Of a stretch of 64,000 nucleotides of DNA, positions 1 through 10,689 are shown piece after piece (within the stretch, counting starts at the first letter, position 1; each line of letters opens with the position of its first letter). The DNA is taken from NCBI RefSeq assembly GCF_918797505.1, contig NC_092793.1:88300411-88364410 (forward strand), in the 5' to 3' direction. The position numbers were made by a program, and so were the translations under genes. The notes beneath the pieces were generated by a model. It saw only the letters and a list, made by a program, of their open reading frames with translations, searched no databases and was not told the DNA's origin. The DNA is from Bemisia tabaci (taxonomy: Eukaryota; Arthropoda; Insecta; Hemiptera; Aleyrodidae).

Positions 1-190
1 TCAATTTCACTAAACAACACTCGGGGCACAAATTTTTCCTTCTTACTCGGTAAAATCGCAGCTTTCTTGTTCATTCTTTTGGAGTGCTGCCTTATGAAGG
101 ACAAGCCCCATCATAAACTCATGTGTAAATGTGGTTTCCTCTCGGTACACACGTGTTGATGTTACTTTCCTCTTTTTACACTTTATAACA
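1..190 (+). repeat. 5' LTR of the gypsy element (diverged, possibly clipped)
   Basis: The last 50 bases or so match the end of the 3' LTR near 17515-17569: both share CACACGTGTTGATGTTA, then TTTCCTCTTTTTACACTTT. Upstream the similarity is weak but still visible around the TTGTTCA stretch. The LTR ends in ACA at 190, directly before the primer site. The exact start cannot be fixed. Confidence 0.65.
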
Positions 191-208
191 TGGCGCAGTT
201 AGTAAAGA
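191..208 (+). other. Putative tRNA primer-binding site
   Basis: The sequence starts TGGCGCAGTTAG immediately after the LTR end. TGGCGC-type starts are usual for primer-binding sites of gypsy elements. The tRNA species is not assigned. Confidence 0.5.
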
Positions 209-390
209 ACCTAATTAGTGAAAGCCAGTGAAACCCTACCGAAAGCCTTATTATTTGAAAGCGAAGTGAAATCGGGACGGATTCAGGGAATGCCTTTTGT
301 GAACAGTGAACGCCGATCTAGTCATATTCGAGGTTAGTTTGGGTTAGGTTTAGGAAGCCTATAACAGACCGGGGCTTTTTATCTGTCGAA

Positions 391-1568
391 GGCAATACTA
401 CAGATGACTGGAAAAAGTTTAAACGTGAGTTTAATGACTTGCTAATTTCCATGCAGGGCTGCCGATCCGATTACCCACTTTTGTGCCCACGATTTCCCAC
501 CGGATTTTTTCCCCCTAACCGATTACCCACCGGATTTTTTTCCCCTAACCGATTACCCACCGGTTCCAATTTTACTCACACTTTCCCCACTGACTCCAGC
601 TTTACCCACTTTTACCCACCAGCTTCAACTTTACCCTCCAACAGCACCCAACTTCACCCACCGTTAACCCGCTGTTCACCCTCCGTTTACTGCCAAATTT
701 TAATTTTTTTATGGTTATTTATTTGGATTTTGGTAACGAAGAAAGTACCCACAAATTACCCACCGTTCCCTGGATTACCCACAAATTACCCATTATACCC
801 ACCGAATACCCACCGGAGTTTAAAATACCCACGAATCGGCAGCCCTATTTCCATGGAATGGGATGAGACACCTGCTGGTGTGAAAGCCGCTAAACTACGG
901 AATCTCATTGGTCCAGATGGCCGAAAGAGGATAATTGCGTCGCTTCTAGAAACGTCTGATGACTATGATGAACTCATAAAGAAGACGGATGCTTGGGCTG
1001 AACCCCGAAGAAATATAACTGCAGGGAGAATCAAGTTCAACTCCAGGAATCAATTTCCGACAGAATCGTTCGATAACTTCGTATCGGATCTTAAGAAACT
1101 TATTGCAACTTGCGAGTACGGGACTTTAAGGGATGAAATGTTGAGAAACAGAATTTTAATGGGTGTTGTGCACCGCAACATGAAGGAGCATCTCTTAAGA
1201 CATTCGGATGTATTGTTGGAAAAAGCTGAAAAAAGTTCACGGTCGGCGCGGAAGCAGCGAATAAGCTGCATATCAACAAAGCAGAACAACAAGCCACAGC
1301 TTCACAGGTGGAGGCCATAACCAGCAAACAGCCGCATCAGGGTAATACGTCACATCATAAAGATAGTTTTAAGTATCCTAACAAATCTTTTTATCAACCC
1401 AATCTAAGTTCTGCTGAAGACACTTCTAAAACTCGTAAAGTATACAAATTTTGGAAGTGTAATTATGAGCATTCATACGGTGAATGTCCAGCACACAGCC
1501 AAAAATGTTCTGAATGTAATAAATTTCATCATTTCGCGAGCCGTTGTACCAATTTCGATAGTGCCTAA
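391..1568 (+). pseudogene. gag of the gypsy element, broken by a MITE and a frameshift
   Basis: The gag reading runs up to about 453 (DDWKKFKREFNDLL), is interrupted by a 394-bp MITE (454-847), and resumes at 848 with GVKAAKLRNLIGPDGRKRI. By chance the MITE keeps the frame open, so a 293-residue chimeric ORF (439-1320) appears intact. Near 1240 the frame shifts. The C-terminal part is at 1308-1568 and carries a degenerate retroviral zinc knuckle pair with the cysteines of KCSECNKFHHFASRC; the first knuckle has lost its leading Cys. Gag proteins of this type coat the RNA and form the particle. This copy is not functional. Confidence 0.75.
446..855. mobile_element. hAT-like MITE with a TTACCCACC-repeat interior (454-847)
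   Basis: The ends are CAGGGCTGCCGATC and its complement GATTCGGCAGCCCT. They are bordered by an 8-bp duplication, TTTCCATG, at 446-453 and 848-855. The last base of the right end is A instead of the expected G. An 8-bp duplication and CAGGG ends are typical of hAT elements. The interior has no coding capacity and is made of irregular repeats around TTACCCACC and CCGGATTTTTTCCCC. It splits gag, and both gag halves abut the duplicated bases. Confidence 0.75.
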
Positions 1569-1599
1569 TAAATCCATTGTACCAGTAGAGGCAAATGTC

Positions 1600-1865
1600 A
1601 CATCCCAACAATGGATGAAGTGTGTGCCAAACTTTCAGGAAAGGAATTCTCAACAGTTTTTTATTTAAAAGAGGATCTCTATCAAATTCAATTAGATGAG
1701 GACTCATACAAATTGTGTACGTTTCATACTCTCTTTAGTCTCAATAGATTTAAAAGATGGCCTTTTGGAATTAATTGTGCTGCAGGGTGTTTTCAAAAGA
1801 AAAATCATGACATATTTGGAGTTATTTCAGGAGTAAGTGTATTCATCGGCTACATACGAATCGCA
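1600..1865 (+). pseudogene. gypsy reverse transcriptase, fingers/palm fragment
   Basis: The frame reads MDEVCAKLSGKEFSTVFYL, then a QIQLDEDS stretch and FKRWPFGINCA, the typical block order of Ty3/gypsy RT before the catalytic aspartates. It ends GVSVFIGY, where VFIDD would be expected. The Jockey LINE starts right after, at 1866, and the rest of RT resumes at 4633 with DVLIATES. The N-terminal part of RT and the protease are missing upstream. Confidence 0.75.
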
Positions 1866-3242
1866 TTAAAGCCAAAGAAGCTCCTGGCTTTGATAAAATT
1901 TCAGGGTTAATCCTCAAGAATTTGCTTCACAGGGTAATAATGAAATTGATCGCGATTTTCAACACTGTACTGCATTGTAAATACATACCTACGCAATGGA
2001 AAATGGCAGAAATCGTTGTTCTGCTCAAACCTGACAAACCTCCTGCGGAAGCTGCCTCTTATCGATCAATTTCATTATTGCTTGTGATTGGCAAATTTTT
2101 TGAAAAACTGTACATCCAGCGACTCAATGAAATTGTTAAACAAAATAACCTTATCATTGACGCTCAATTTGGATCTAGAGCTCAAGATTCTACCACCGAT
2201 CAGCTTCATAGAATTACAAAGTTCATGGAGGATATGCCCTTGAAGAAGGGAAATACTTACTGTGTACGGTTTTTCTAGATGAAGCGCAGGCGTTCGATTG
2301 TGTCTGGCACGAGCGTCTCGTCAATAAGCTTTACTCTATGCTCCCAAGTAACCATATTGAGCTCCTGTCTTCCTTTCTCACTGGTAGACAATTTAGAGTA
2401 CGATATGAACATACTACATCAGATTTTTGACCCATAAAGGCAGGAGTTCCGCAGGGTTCCTGTCTTTCTCCCCTTCTCTACTCTCTCTTTACTACAGACA
2501 TGCCACAGTCTGAGAAGAGGGGAAAGTTGGAAGTTTACGCCAACGATACTCTCGTGATGGCTTCGTCTAGGAGTTACAGGGAGATATGTCATACAGTGAA
2601 ACAGCAATTGAATAAAATTCATAAATGGACAAAACGTGATAAAACAAAATTAAACGCCACAAAGTCGATTGAAGTTGTTTATACCAATCGGCGTTACACA
2701 CACATGCCCCTGTTTCTAAGGGATGTTGAAATTCCCCACGACTCTCTTACTCGTTATCTCGGTCTTCACCTGGACTCCAGGCTCAAGTGGGGCACTCATA
2801 GTAGAAAGAAAATTGGTCAGGTGCGACTTAAAGTTTGTCATATGCAGTGGCTCATCGGCTACCTCAGTCACGGCTACCTTTAGATATAAAGTTACTCCTC
2901 TATAAATCAATGTTGAGGCCTGTTTAGAGTTATAGCTGCTAATAAAGAGGTTGCGCAGCTAAGACAAATTTGGACAAGATCAAAGTCAGGAAAATGAAAA
3001 TTCTGAGAAGCATAATTAAAGCGAGATGGTACGAAAGGAACGCAGATATGCGCGCAGACCTCAACATTGATTCAGTGGAAGACTCCATCACCAAGATGCA
3101 CTCTGCATATGAGAAGCGTTTGCATCGACATCCCAACCCTGAAGCGCTCGCGCTCTTGCAGTTGGATCGTTGCACACGCAGGTTGAAACGTCGCAAGTCT
3201 CACGAGCTTGGAGTGCAGGGGTTCTCAAAATTTTCCTTTCCA
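1866..3242 (+). pseudogene. Jockey-type reverse transcriptase and C-terminal tail
   Basis: Recognisable non-LTR RT blocks in order: KEAPGFDKISG; a PTQWK stretch; YRSISLL with GKFFEKL; a QFGSR block; the AFDCVW palm block; AGVPQGSCLSPLLY; then YANDT at about 2535-2549, where YADDT is expected. The first catalytic Asp is therefore Asn. Stops interrupt the frame at about 2276 and 2428. The Cys-poor C-terminal part ends at 3242 (HPNPEALALLQLD). The protein would copy element RNA at a nicked target; this copy cannot. Confidence 0.75.
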
Positions 3243-3407
3243 TAAATTCGATTCTCGTGCCTCCCCACACTCCTAGGACGTGATCGGGATCTTGGGTCCT
3301 TCACCGATTCCGGTTGACCGCGAACAACTCAAAATAAAAAAAAAAAAAAATATTTTTCATGTAATACTTTTTTTTATCGTCTCTCCTTGTTTATTGTTAA
3401 GGTAGTA

Positions 3408-4406
3408 TACAGGGTGATCCAAAAGTCCCTTCCATCCCCTCTAACTTTTTACCTAATTGAGGTAAAGATTTGAAACTTGGGGGATGTTCCTAGGTCAAAG
3501 GGAACTACTTTTTGGCCCCCCTAAAATTTTCAGGGGGGCCCCCCTTGGGGGACAACGGACCCCAACTTTTAATTTTCAAATAGGAAGACCCCCTTTGTGA
3601 TAGCTCGTTCAAAAGAGCATAAAAAAAAAAAAAAATTTCGCGCAAACCCGAAGTCAATATCTCAAACCGTTTCAAAGTGGCGGCCGGTTAAAGTTAAAAA
3701 TGGTCGAAAATTCATACCGGTTATTTGTCGATGGATTTGCGCGAAAATCGGTATCAGGAGGTATTTTGACACGAGAAAAACGAATTTGAAGTTATATTTT
3801 CAAAAAAACCGAAATATCCAAAATGGCCGCCGGTTAAAGTTTAAAATGGCCGTAAATTGCCACCTCGGTTTTTTGCTGATGGATTTGCCTAAAACTCGGA
3901 ATTAGAGAGTATTTTGGATAAGATTAACACATTTGAGCTCAGATTTCAAAAAGAATCAATTTCTAGTCATTTTGAACTTTAAACGGCGGCTATTTTGGAT
4001 ATTTCGGTTTTTTTGAAAATCTAACTTCAAATTCGTTTTTCTCGTGTCAAAATACCTTTTGATACCGATTTTCGCGCAAATCCATTGACAAATAACCGGT
4101 ATTAATTTTCGGTCATTTTAAACTTTAACCGGCCGCCACTTTGAAACGGTTTGAGATATTGACTTCGGGTTTGCGTGAAATTTTTTTTTTTTATGCTCTT
4201 TTGAACGAGCTATCACAAAGGGGGTCTTCCTATTTGAAAATTAAAAGTTGGGGTCCGTTTCCCCCCCAAGGGGGGCCCCCCTGAAAATTTTAGGGGAGCC
4301 AAAAAGTAGCTCCTTTTGACCTAGGAACATCCCCCAAGTTTCAAATCTTTACCTCAATTAGGTAAAAAGTTAGAGGGGGTGGAAGGGACTTTTGGATCAC
4401 CCTGTA
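3408..4406. mobile_element. Palindromic TA-flanked element, CAGGGTGATCC ends (3410-4404)
   Basis: A 995-bp segment that is almost entirely self-complementary, folding about position 3907. Its ends are CAGGGTGATCCAAAAGTCC and the complement. TA flanks both sides (3408-3409, 4405-4406). The ends resemble mariner-type termini, but no transposase is visible. G/C runs (GGGGGGCCCC) lie about 125 bp in from each end. It sits in the 3' part of the Jockey element. Assignment to the Tc1/mariner group rests on the TA duplication and end sequence only. Confidence 0.75.
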
Positions 4407-4632
4407 TTTATTGGTACGTTTTGCTGTTGTGCTCGTTTTGATTGGTTGGAGTTCGTCCAATACACGGTGGCGTGATTGGCCGAATTTCCTTACTTCGGAC
4501 AATCGAGCATTCACATGGTTAAGTTAAGTTATACACTTAAGGATTAATTAAGCTTTGAAAGCCCATTCCTATGTCTAAAAGTTAATTTTTGTACAGTATT
4601 ATTATGTGCAAAATAAAAAAAATAAAAAAAAG

Positions 4633-4850
4633 ACGTACTAATCGCAACCGAAAGTAAAGCAGAGCATGATAGGAAAGCTAATGAAGTAGTTTAAACTGCT
4701 CGCAAAAACAATGTAAAATTTAAACTTGACAAATTTAAGTAAAATATACCAAAAGTAAAGTTCGTTGGATTTTTATTTTCCACTAAGTTAGGATGAGATA
4801 TTGATCAGGACAGAGTGAAAGCCCTACAAGCAATAGACTCTTCTAGTGTG
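4633..4850 (+). pseudogene. gypsy reverse transcriptase, segment after the catalytic motif
   Basis: The frame reads DVLIATES, then KANEVV, a stop, TARKNNVKFKLDKFK, a stop, then VKFVGFLFS and DRVKALQAID. This is the usual Ty3/gypsy block between the catalytic aspartates and the connection domain. It continues the RT fragment that stops at 1865 once the Jockey element is removed. Coding similarity ends at about 4850; the next gypsy block (GMF, then LH...CVPN) appears at 14515. Confidence 0.7.
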
Positions 4851-5156
4851 ACGTCACATCTTGCTTTAATTGCAATATCTCAAAAGTCGAAATGTGCCTC
4901 AACAAACGAACACATCGTTCGGCCGAAGACTAAGTATTATCCCGTGAGCTTATTATATTATCAATTCTTGTGAATGTGGTCTCAAACGTTTTGGAAAATG
5001 ACCAGCTTTCATAATTTTACGTCCCCGCGGATTAATGTTTTAGTTTCAGGCTAGTTTTAGCATTCTTTCATCGATTGTCCGTTTTGGAGGCTATGTTTGT
5101 TTGTTGGGGCACATTTCGACTTTCGAGATATCGAACCAACAATATCGCTCCGTGAC
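4848..5156. repeat. Inverted-repeat segment, GTGACGTCAC / GTTACGTCAC ends
   Basis: An arm at about 4875-4917 (CTCAAAAGTCGAAATGTGCC) is matched in reverse by 5091-5131. The outer ends GTGACGTCAC (4848) and GTGACGTAAC (about 5150) are also complementary. It may be a MITE that landed in the gypsy element, but I could not define a target-site duplication. Confidence 0.45.
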
Positions 5157-5194
5157 GTAACCACCAAATGCGTCTATGAAAAATCCTGTATTAA

Positions 5195-7600
5195 GGTGAT
5201 TCCTCCCGAACTGCTCCCGGCTTTAGTTGACGATTCCGCCACCACGTCGCGCTGCTCATTTACTGACTCTTGTTTAGTTATTTTCTCAGATGTGTCACAT
5301 TTTTTTCAAGAAATAATATACAATCCGTGTAGCAGCATAAATTATGTATACGTTTTGAAAAAAATAAAGCGAAAATCTTGAAAAATAAAGTCAAACGAAG
5401 CTAAACGGAGTTGGGGTCTATGCTAACCCGTGGGTGCGAGTGAGACTAGCCTATCCTTGTTTAACCGTCACATTGCCTTGTTGCCGTTGTTACTTTTGAA
5501 TTGTGCTTGCATACTGCAGCGCGACGTCAGGTCGCGCCGCTCAGCTGTTTTCCCATTGCAGCGGTTTTTTTTTTGTTTTTTTTTTTTTTTTTTTTGTTTT
5601 TTTGTCACCTGCGCCGCGTCAATTCGGAGCACATCGCTGCTCTCAGACTCAGATTTTCTACTGGGCTGACGCGGCAGTCACTTGTCGCTTCTCTCTCATT
5701 TTTCCTTTTTGTCGTAGCGCCGGCGCCACGCTGACTTGGGGGTGTGCATTCCGAGTTTTACGTGCGAGGAACTCCCTGATTTTGAAAAGAAGGGGAGTTT
5801 TTTTGCCTCAAGGAAATTTTAAATGATTTTTTATTTTACCTGATTTAACAGGGGGATATTTTCCCCCTTATTGATTTTTACTTCCTCCTCATTTCTAGGT
5901 GAAATTGAGCCTGCTCCGCATTTCATCCAAAAGTTTGACACCCCCCCCCCCCCCCCATAGATTCTACATTTATCTGCACCGGATTTTGATCCCACACTTC
6001 TGGATGTAGGCCCTTAAATTTTGTATTCCCCCTCGAAGAGTTTGCCTCTCCCTTCGACTCTTCCCTGAATCCCCCCCCCCCCCTGATAAAACGTGAAAAA
6101 AGCTTCATCCGTCCATTTATCTCCTTTAGCTCCCCCCCCCCCCCCCCACGATAAAGTTCATCCAGTCCTGATCAGAGATGCAAAATATAATTTCACCAAA
6201 TAAAACTTCCTCTTGTCCCACATGAAACTTCATTCCTCTGATAAGTAAAATTTCATTTTTTCCGGTAAATTGACTAATTTTATTTTTATGCAAACTTTTT
6301 TGTTAGTTGCGCGTACATTTTTTCTTTTTTCTAAAAATAAACATCAGCATATACTTCATTTCCTTTAATTACACAAAATTCCAACGATTCAATCGCGTTT
6401 ATTTCGGAAAGGTACCGACTTTGAAAATTTATAATTCGTACTTTACAGTGCAAATGGCACTACCATGGCAGATACCATGCAACATTGATCTATCCGAGAT
6501 CGCTCCTTTCGTACTGCTCTCTCACTGTTGGGAAATTCCTGACAGGAATGGTCATTTGATAAAATATGATCGCAGTTTCATTTTTGGCGTAAAATTAGAT
6601 TGCTCAACATCTCATATACCTACCCCAAGTTTAAAGGGAAAAGAGGAATAAATAAAAAAGCATTTTTAAGTTATTTTTACTCCTTAGACTCCCCTTAAAC
6701 TCTCCTCATTATACTTCCATACCTATCAGCAATTTCATATTTCACGAGAAATCACTAACAATAAGAGTGGGATCCCTCAGACTCCCCCCCTCTTGCGGGG
6801 GGGGGGGAGGGGTGGGCGAGGGCGAGCTCGCTTCCAATACCCTACTTCTCTCCAGGGGGCTGGATTTAGGGGGACCTGGGAATTTGCAACATAACTTCGC
6901 CTGAAAGCATTGGGACATCCCAAACTCAGCCGTGAGTTCCAGTTTTGTACTCTGTAGAGCATATTTTAGTATCTCAAGATACTTGAAGATACCCCTTCCC
7001 GTCCCATCCCCCGCTATCTCTTAGTCAAGGGCAGTTAGAAGATTAGAATGACACTCAAATTAGGGATGCCACTAGTACGTAATGTGTGTGTCTTCTCATG
7101 ACCTAAATATTTCACTGAAAAGTTAAGAATAAGCAGGAGACAATTAACTACAATTTTTCCTAAGAAACAGCTGCTCGATCTATGATTTTTTATACGTATA
7201 GGGCAGACAGTCCCCACATGGGCAGCACTAGGAAAACTTTTCATGGAGTGAGAAGAGTACCTCAATAAGGGGGATCTAGGGGCACAAAAAACACTCGAGT
7301 GAGGGTGTCTGCCAACGTCTGTGGGGCCCCTCCAGCTCCAAATAGAGTTCCGGAAATTCTCCTAGTCTTGCGCCCGGAAAACTTGTTCCCTCGGAAAATT
7401 CTGAAAAATTGAGTCGTCTCAGAAGCAATTTTAAGTTGTTGTACCGAAAATTTGGTCAAATTCCAAGTATGAAAGGTACGTCATTTCACTGTCATGCCTA
7501 GATCCTTCACATTTCTTGGGAGAGGTCGAGTAGATTTCTGGAGAGAACATGGCTCCCCACCTCCCTCCTGTCTTCGCCCATTGCAGTTCCTCTCGAGTGA
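5195..7600. other. Unassigned DNA with homopolymer runs
   Basis: No gene recognised. There are T-rich runs at 5568-5600 and C-runs at about 5941-5957, 6071-6083, 6134-6148 and 6786-6791, plus a G-run at 6797-6809. Short open frames here have no recognisable motifs and low-complexity composition. Confidence 0.5.
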
Positions 7601-7882
7601 CAGAATAAGTTTTTTTTTTTTTTTTCCTGTTGGTTTAATGGCTTCCGTGTCTAACACCTTCAGCCAACTTTAGACAATGTTTAGTGTCCGTAGACATCGT
7701 GGGATCTCCATGCTCCAGGCTCTTCCAATTTTCAGGGGATAGGGCCGAGGAGAATCTGTTTTAGCAGATCTACTCGTCAATTCCGTGATAATTAGACGCC
7801 ACCACCGGGGTTCGAACCCGGGACCTATTGACCTAAAGTCAGACGCGCTGACCACTAGGCCAACCTGGCCGGCCAGAATAAG
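7601..7882 (-). mobile_element. tRNA-derived SINE (7610-7873)
   Basis: Read on the minus strand, the head (about 7862-7795) has a Pol III A box, TGGCCTAGTGG, and a B box, GGTTCGAACCC, followed by a SINE body and an A-tail (T-run 7610-7625 on the + strand). The 9-bp duplication CAGAATAAG is present at 7601-7609 and 7874-7882. The anticodon arm is imperfect, so it is not a working tRNA gene. The tail and duplication show LINE-driven insertion. Confidence 0.8.
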
Positions 7883-8499
7883 TTGAGCTTTGATAAGATC
7901 TCATAACATGGAAGCTTAAGGTCAATTTTGAATTATTTACAATTTAGAAAAAATTTTCTCGCACTTGATGATCATTTGAATAATCTTGGTCATGGGGTTT
8001 CGGCGGGCCAATGATACCCCCAAAATCCTATCTCAGGGCTTTTCCAATTCAATAACTTAAAACTTAGAGGAATTATCATACATATAAGCTCCGAGACCTC
8101 CTAAATTTGCATATCTGGTAACGCTTAGTTCTAGCGTTCTACCGGGCCGATTTTCTTGATTTTTGCGGCTTTCGACAGACAATTATCTCTAGATAAGCTC
8201 GCTTTATTTAGATTTTGAAAATATGATCCAGGTTTTTCACATTACGCGGTAAAGTTACGAATTCTCCCATTTAAGCAATGTAAATTTTTATTTTTTGTCA
8301 TAGTTCGTTTGAGCTTTCCACTGGGCCAATTTCCATAATTTTTGCGGGTAAATACAACCACAAAACCCAGCCGATGGCAGCGTTCGCAACTAGCTCCTAG
8401 AGGTTTCGTGCCTGTAATCTGTAGGGACGTGAGCTACCTCTCACTGCCCTACCTCTATAGTTAGGGCCCCACCCTAAGCTCATTTTTTCCGTGTAACTC
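7883..8499. other. Unassigned DNA with a degenerate repeat
   Basis: A motif of the form GGGCCAATnnnn...ATTTTTGCGG recurs loosely near 8005, 8145 and 8325, suggesting a decayed tandem repeat. Nothing coding is recognised. Confidence 0.35.
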
Positions 8500-9150
8500 G
8501 TATGAAAAAGAGCTTGGGTTTCTTTCCCGCTGAATCGGAGGTTTTAACATAGAGTAGAAAAGTGCACTGGAAAAAAACACACATTGGATCTAGAGTCCAG
8601 ACTCTTAAAAACATCGACAAGAAAAAGTACTTAATTCAATCAGAATCTAGCTTAAATCAAGAACCAAGCCTCTTAATTTAAGGGGATTTCGTTTTGATTC
8701 AAGCAAAAATCCGATTGAATCAAGAGTATTTTTTCTTGTCAATGTTTTCAAGAGTCCAGACTCTAGATCCAATGTGTTTTTTTTCCAGCGTGGGGTGGGG
8801 CAAAACGCGTGATATAATATTTCGACTTCCAAGTAGGTAAAACTGCATATATCCACGTAATGAAGATGAACACGAACTGCTTTGGGCTGATTCGGAGACT
8901 TTAACGTGGAGTAGAAAGATAAATAGGTAATTGAGTGAAACACGTGATACAACTATTTTGACTTTCAAGGAGATAAAACTGTAAGGATATCCACAAAATG
9001 AGGAATATAACATGAACTCCTCTAGGCTGACCCAGAGACTTTAACGCCGAGTCCAAAAGCCAGATGGGGCGAAGCACGCGATACACTTATTTTGACTTCC
9101 AAGAAGAAAAAATACCATATACCCACAAAATGAAGGAGAACATGGTGTTC
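8500..9150. repeat. Tandem repeat, unit about 130 bp, 3-4 copies
   Basis: The phrases GAGACTTTAACG and CACGTGATACAACTATTTTGAC recur at about 8540/8800, 8930 and 9066. The copies diverge by roughly a fifth. The first copy is split by the MITE at 8565-8790. Confidence 0.6.
8565..8790. mobile_element. MITE with long inverted ends, CACTGGAAAAAAACACA
   Basis: A left arm (8565-8625) and right arm (8727-8790) are complementary over about 60 bp, including GGATCTAGAGTCCAGACTC, with a short loop. It interrupts the tandem repeat around it. The target duplication is not clear (perhaps TG). It has no coding capacity. Confidence 0.65.
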
Positions 9151-9437
9151 TATATCATCCCAACTAAATTTGGTTCGTCAAACCAAATTTTCAGTTCGTG
9201 TAGCCGAACGTTATTCGGTTCGTATAAGCGAACCTGTGACGTTAAAAATACCGAGTAATGAATGAAGTTTAGTTACATGAATAAAAAAAATAGGTTTTTT
9301 CTAAAGAGTGAACACTCTACGCACTGATTTTTGGTAAAAATAACGATTGGACGTATTTCTATCAAACAGAACTATGTGCAGGGGGAAAGATGGGGTGCGC
9401 TCGTTAGTACCCGGGTCATAAGAATGAATAGGAAATA
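9151..9437. other. Small hairpins, otherwise unassigned
   Basis: Short inverted motifs built on GGTTCGT/ACGAACC and TAGCCGAACG/CGGTTCGTA lie at 9165-9235. No gene is seen. Confidence 0.35.
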
Positions 9438-10425
9438 TACGAGGGCTGTCCCAAAAGAAACCGGACTTTTGTCATAGAAGGCGAACCGAGCGTCGTAATG
9501 AAGTTTTCTTGGGCTTGTTTGAAAGCTGATAAGCTACTGAAGATGCTTGTTTTTACAGAATGCAAAAATTCGTATTGGTAAGGAAACTACACGCTTTGGA
9601 ATAAAGGAAAGTCAAACTCGAGTTGCGATTTTTGTCTTTATTTCAAGAAAAATTTAGATACACCTTTAAAAAAACCGAGGTTTTAAGTTAAAAACTTCGT
9701 TGCTCTCTTATTCAAATGCTTAAAAATAAGGAAATGAACATTTTATGCAGCTTACCAAGTCATCACCTATCCCCTTCAAAATACTCGCCAGCTTTGTCGA
9801 TGCATTTTTGCCACCGTTTCTTCAATTGGAAGAAACACTGTTGGAAATCCTCAGATTTAAATGATCGCAATTCCTTCAGGGTGACCTGACCTGGCTCCAT
9901 GTGATTTTTTCTTATTTCCACGACTTAAATCTACCTTGAAAGGTCGACGTTTTCAAACCATTCTGGAAATCCAAGAGATCACCTTGTAGGAATTGCGATC
10001 ATTCAAATCTGAGGATTTCCAACAGTGTTTCTTCCAATTGAAGAAACGGTGGCAAAAATGCATCGACAAAGCTGGCGAGTATTTTGAAGGGGATAGGTGA
10101 TGACTTGGTAAGCTGCTTAAAATGTTCATTTCCTTATTTTTAAGCATTTGAATAAGAGAGCAACGAAGTTTTTAACTTAAAACCTCGGTTTTTTTAAAGG
10201 TGTATCTAAATTTTTCTTGAAATAAAGACAAAAATCGCAACTCGAGTTTGACTTTCCTTTATTCCAAAGCGTGTAGTTTCCTTACCAATACGAATTTTTG
10301 CATTCTGTAAAAGCAAGCATCTTCAGTAGCTTATCAGCTTTCAAACAAGCCCAAGAAAACTTCATTACGACGCTCGGTTCGCCTTCTATGACAAAAGTCC
10401 GGTTTCTTTTGGGACAGCCCTCGTA
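9438..10425. mobile_element. Mariner-derived palindromic element, copy 1 (9440-10423)
   Basis: A 984-bp element with ends CGAGGGCTGTCCCAAAAG, flanked by TA on both sides. The two arms are near-perfect inverted copies around an unpaired loop of about 140 bp at 9870-10010. Each arm encodes, reading outward, the last residues of a mariner transposase: KSEDFQQCFFQLKKRW, then KCIDKAGEYFEGD and a stop. It is thus two inverted copies of a mariner 3' end. The catalytic region is absent, so it must be mobilised in trans. A second copy, inverted, is at 32651-33634. Confidence 0.85.
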
Positions 10426-10450
10426 AAGCGCCAGTGACGAAGCCGCCGTC

Positions 10451-10684
10451 GCGCCTCGTCCACCCGCCGCTTAACTCATGAGCCCTGTCCACAAGGCTCC
10501 AGATACGTGCCCACGGCTCATGGGTGCCGCACTTACTTGGCTCACAATTCCGTTTGCTGAATTGGAGAAGCGGGGTTTCACGTTCTATCAAACGGAACTA
10601 TGTGCACAGTGTATGAGCCGTGGGCATGCATCTAGAGCCTTGTGGACAGGGCTCATGAGTTAAGCGGCGGGTGGACGAGGCGCG
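10451..10684. repeat. GC-rich inverted repeat, 70-bp arms
   Basis: Arms 10451-10521 and 10614-10684 are complementary (CGTCCACCCGCCGCTTAACT and its reverse), separated by about 90 bp. It lies 27 bp beyond the mariner palindrome. The loop phrase ATCAAACGGAACTATGTGCA recurs loosely at 9362, on the other side of the mariner element, suggesting that the latter inserted into this repeat family. Confidence 0.55.
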
Positions 10685-10689
10685 ACTTC

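Larger units (their letters stand above)
1866..4632 (+). mobile_element. 5'-truncated Jockey-type non-LTR retrotransposon
   Basis: The element starts inside its own RT domain and ends in an A-rich tail (AAAATAAAAAAAATAAAAAAAA, ending about 4632), as expected from target-primed reverse transcription. The bases before it (TACATACGAATCGCA, to 1865) resemble those after the tail (GACGTACTAATCGCA, from 4633), consistent with an old target-site duplication. A separate palindromic element (3410-4404) sits in its 3' untranslated region. An A-run at 3334-3350 is internal or an alternative tail. Confidence 0.75.

Noticed and set aside
7790..7865. A tRNA gene on the minus strand
   Set aside because: The A and B boxes are good, but the anticodon arm does not pair properly, and an A-tail and target duplication mark it as a SINE.
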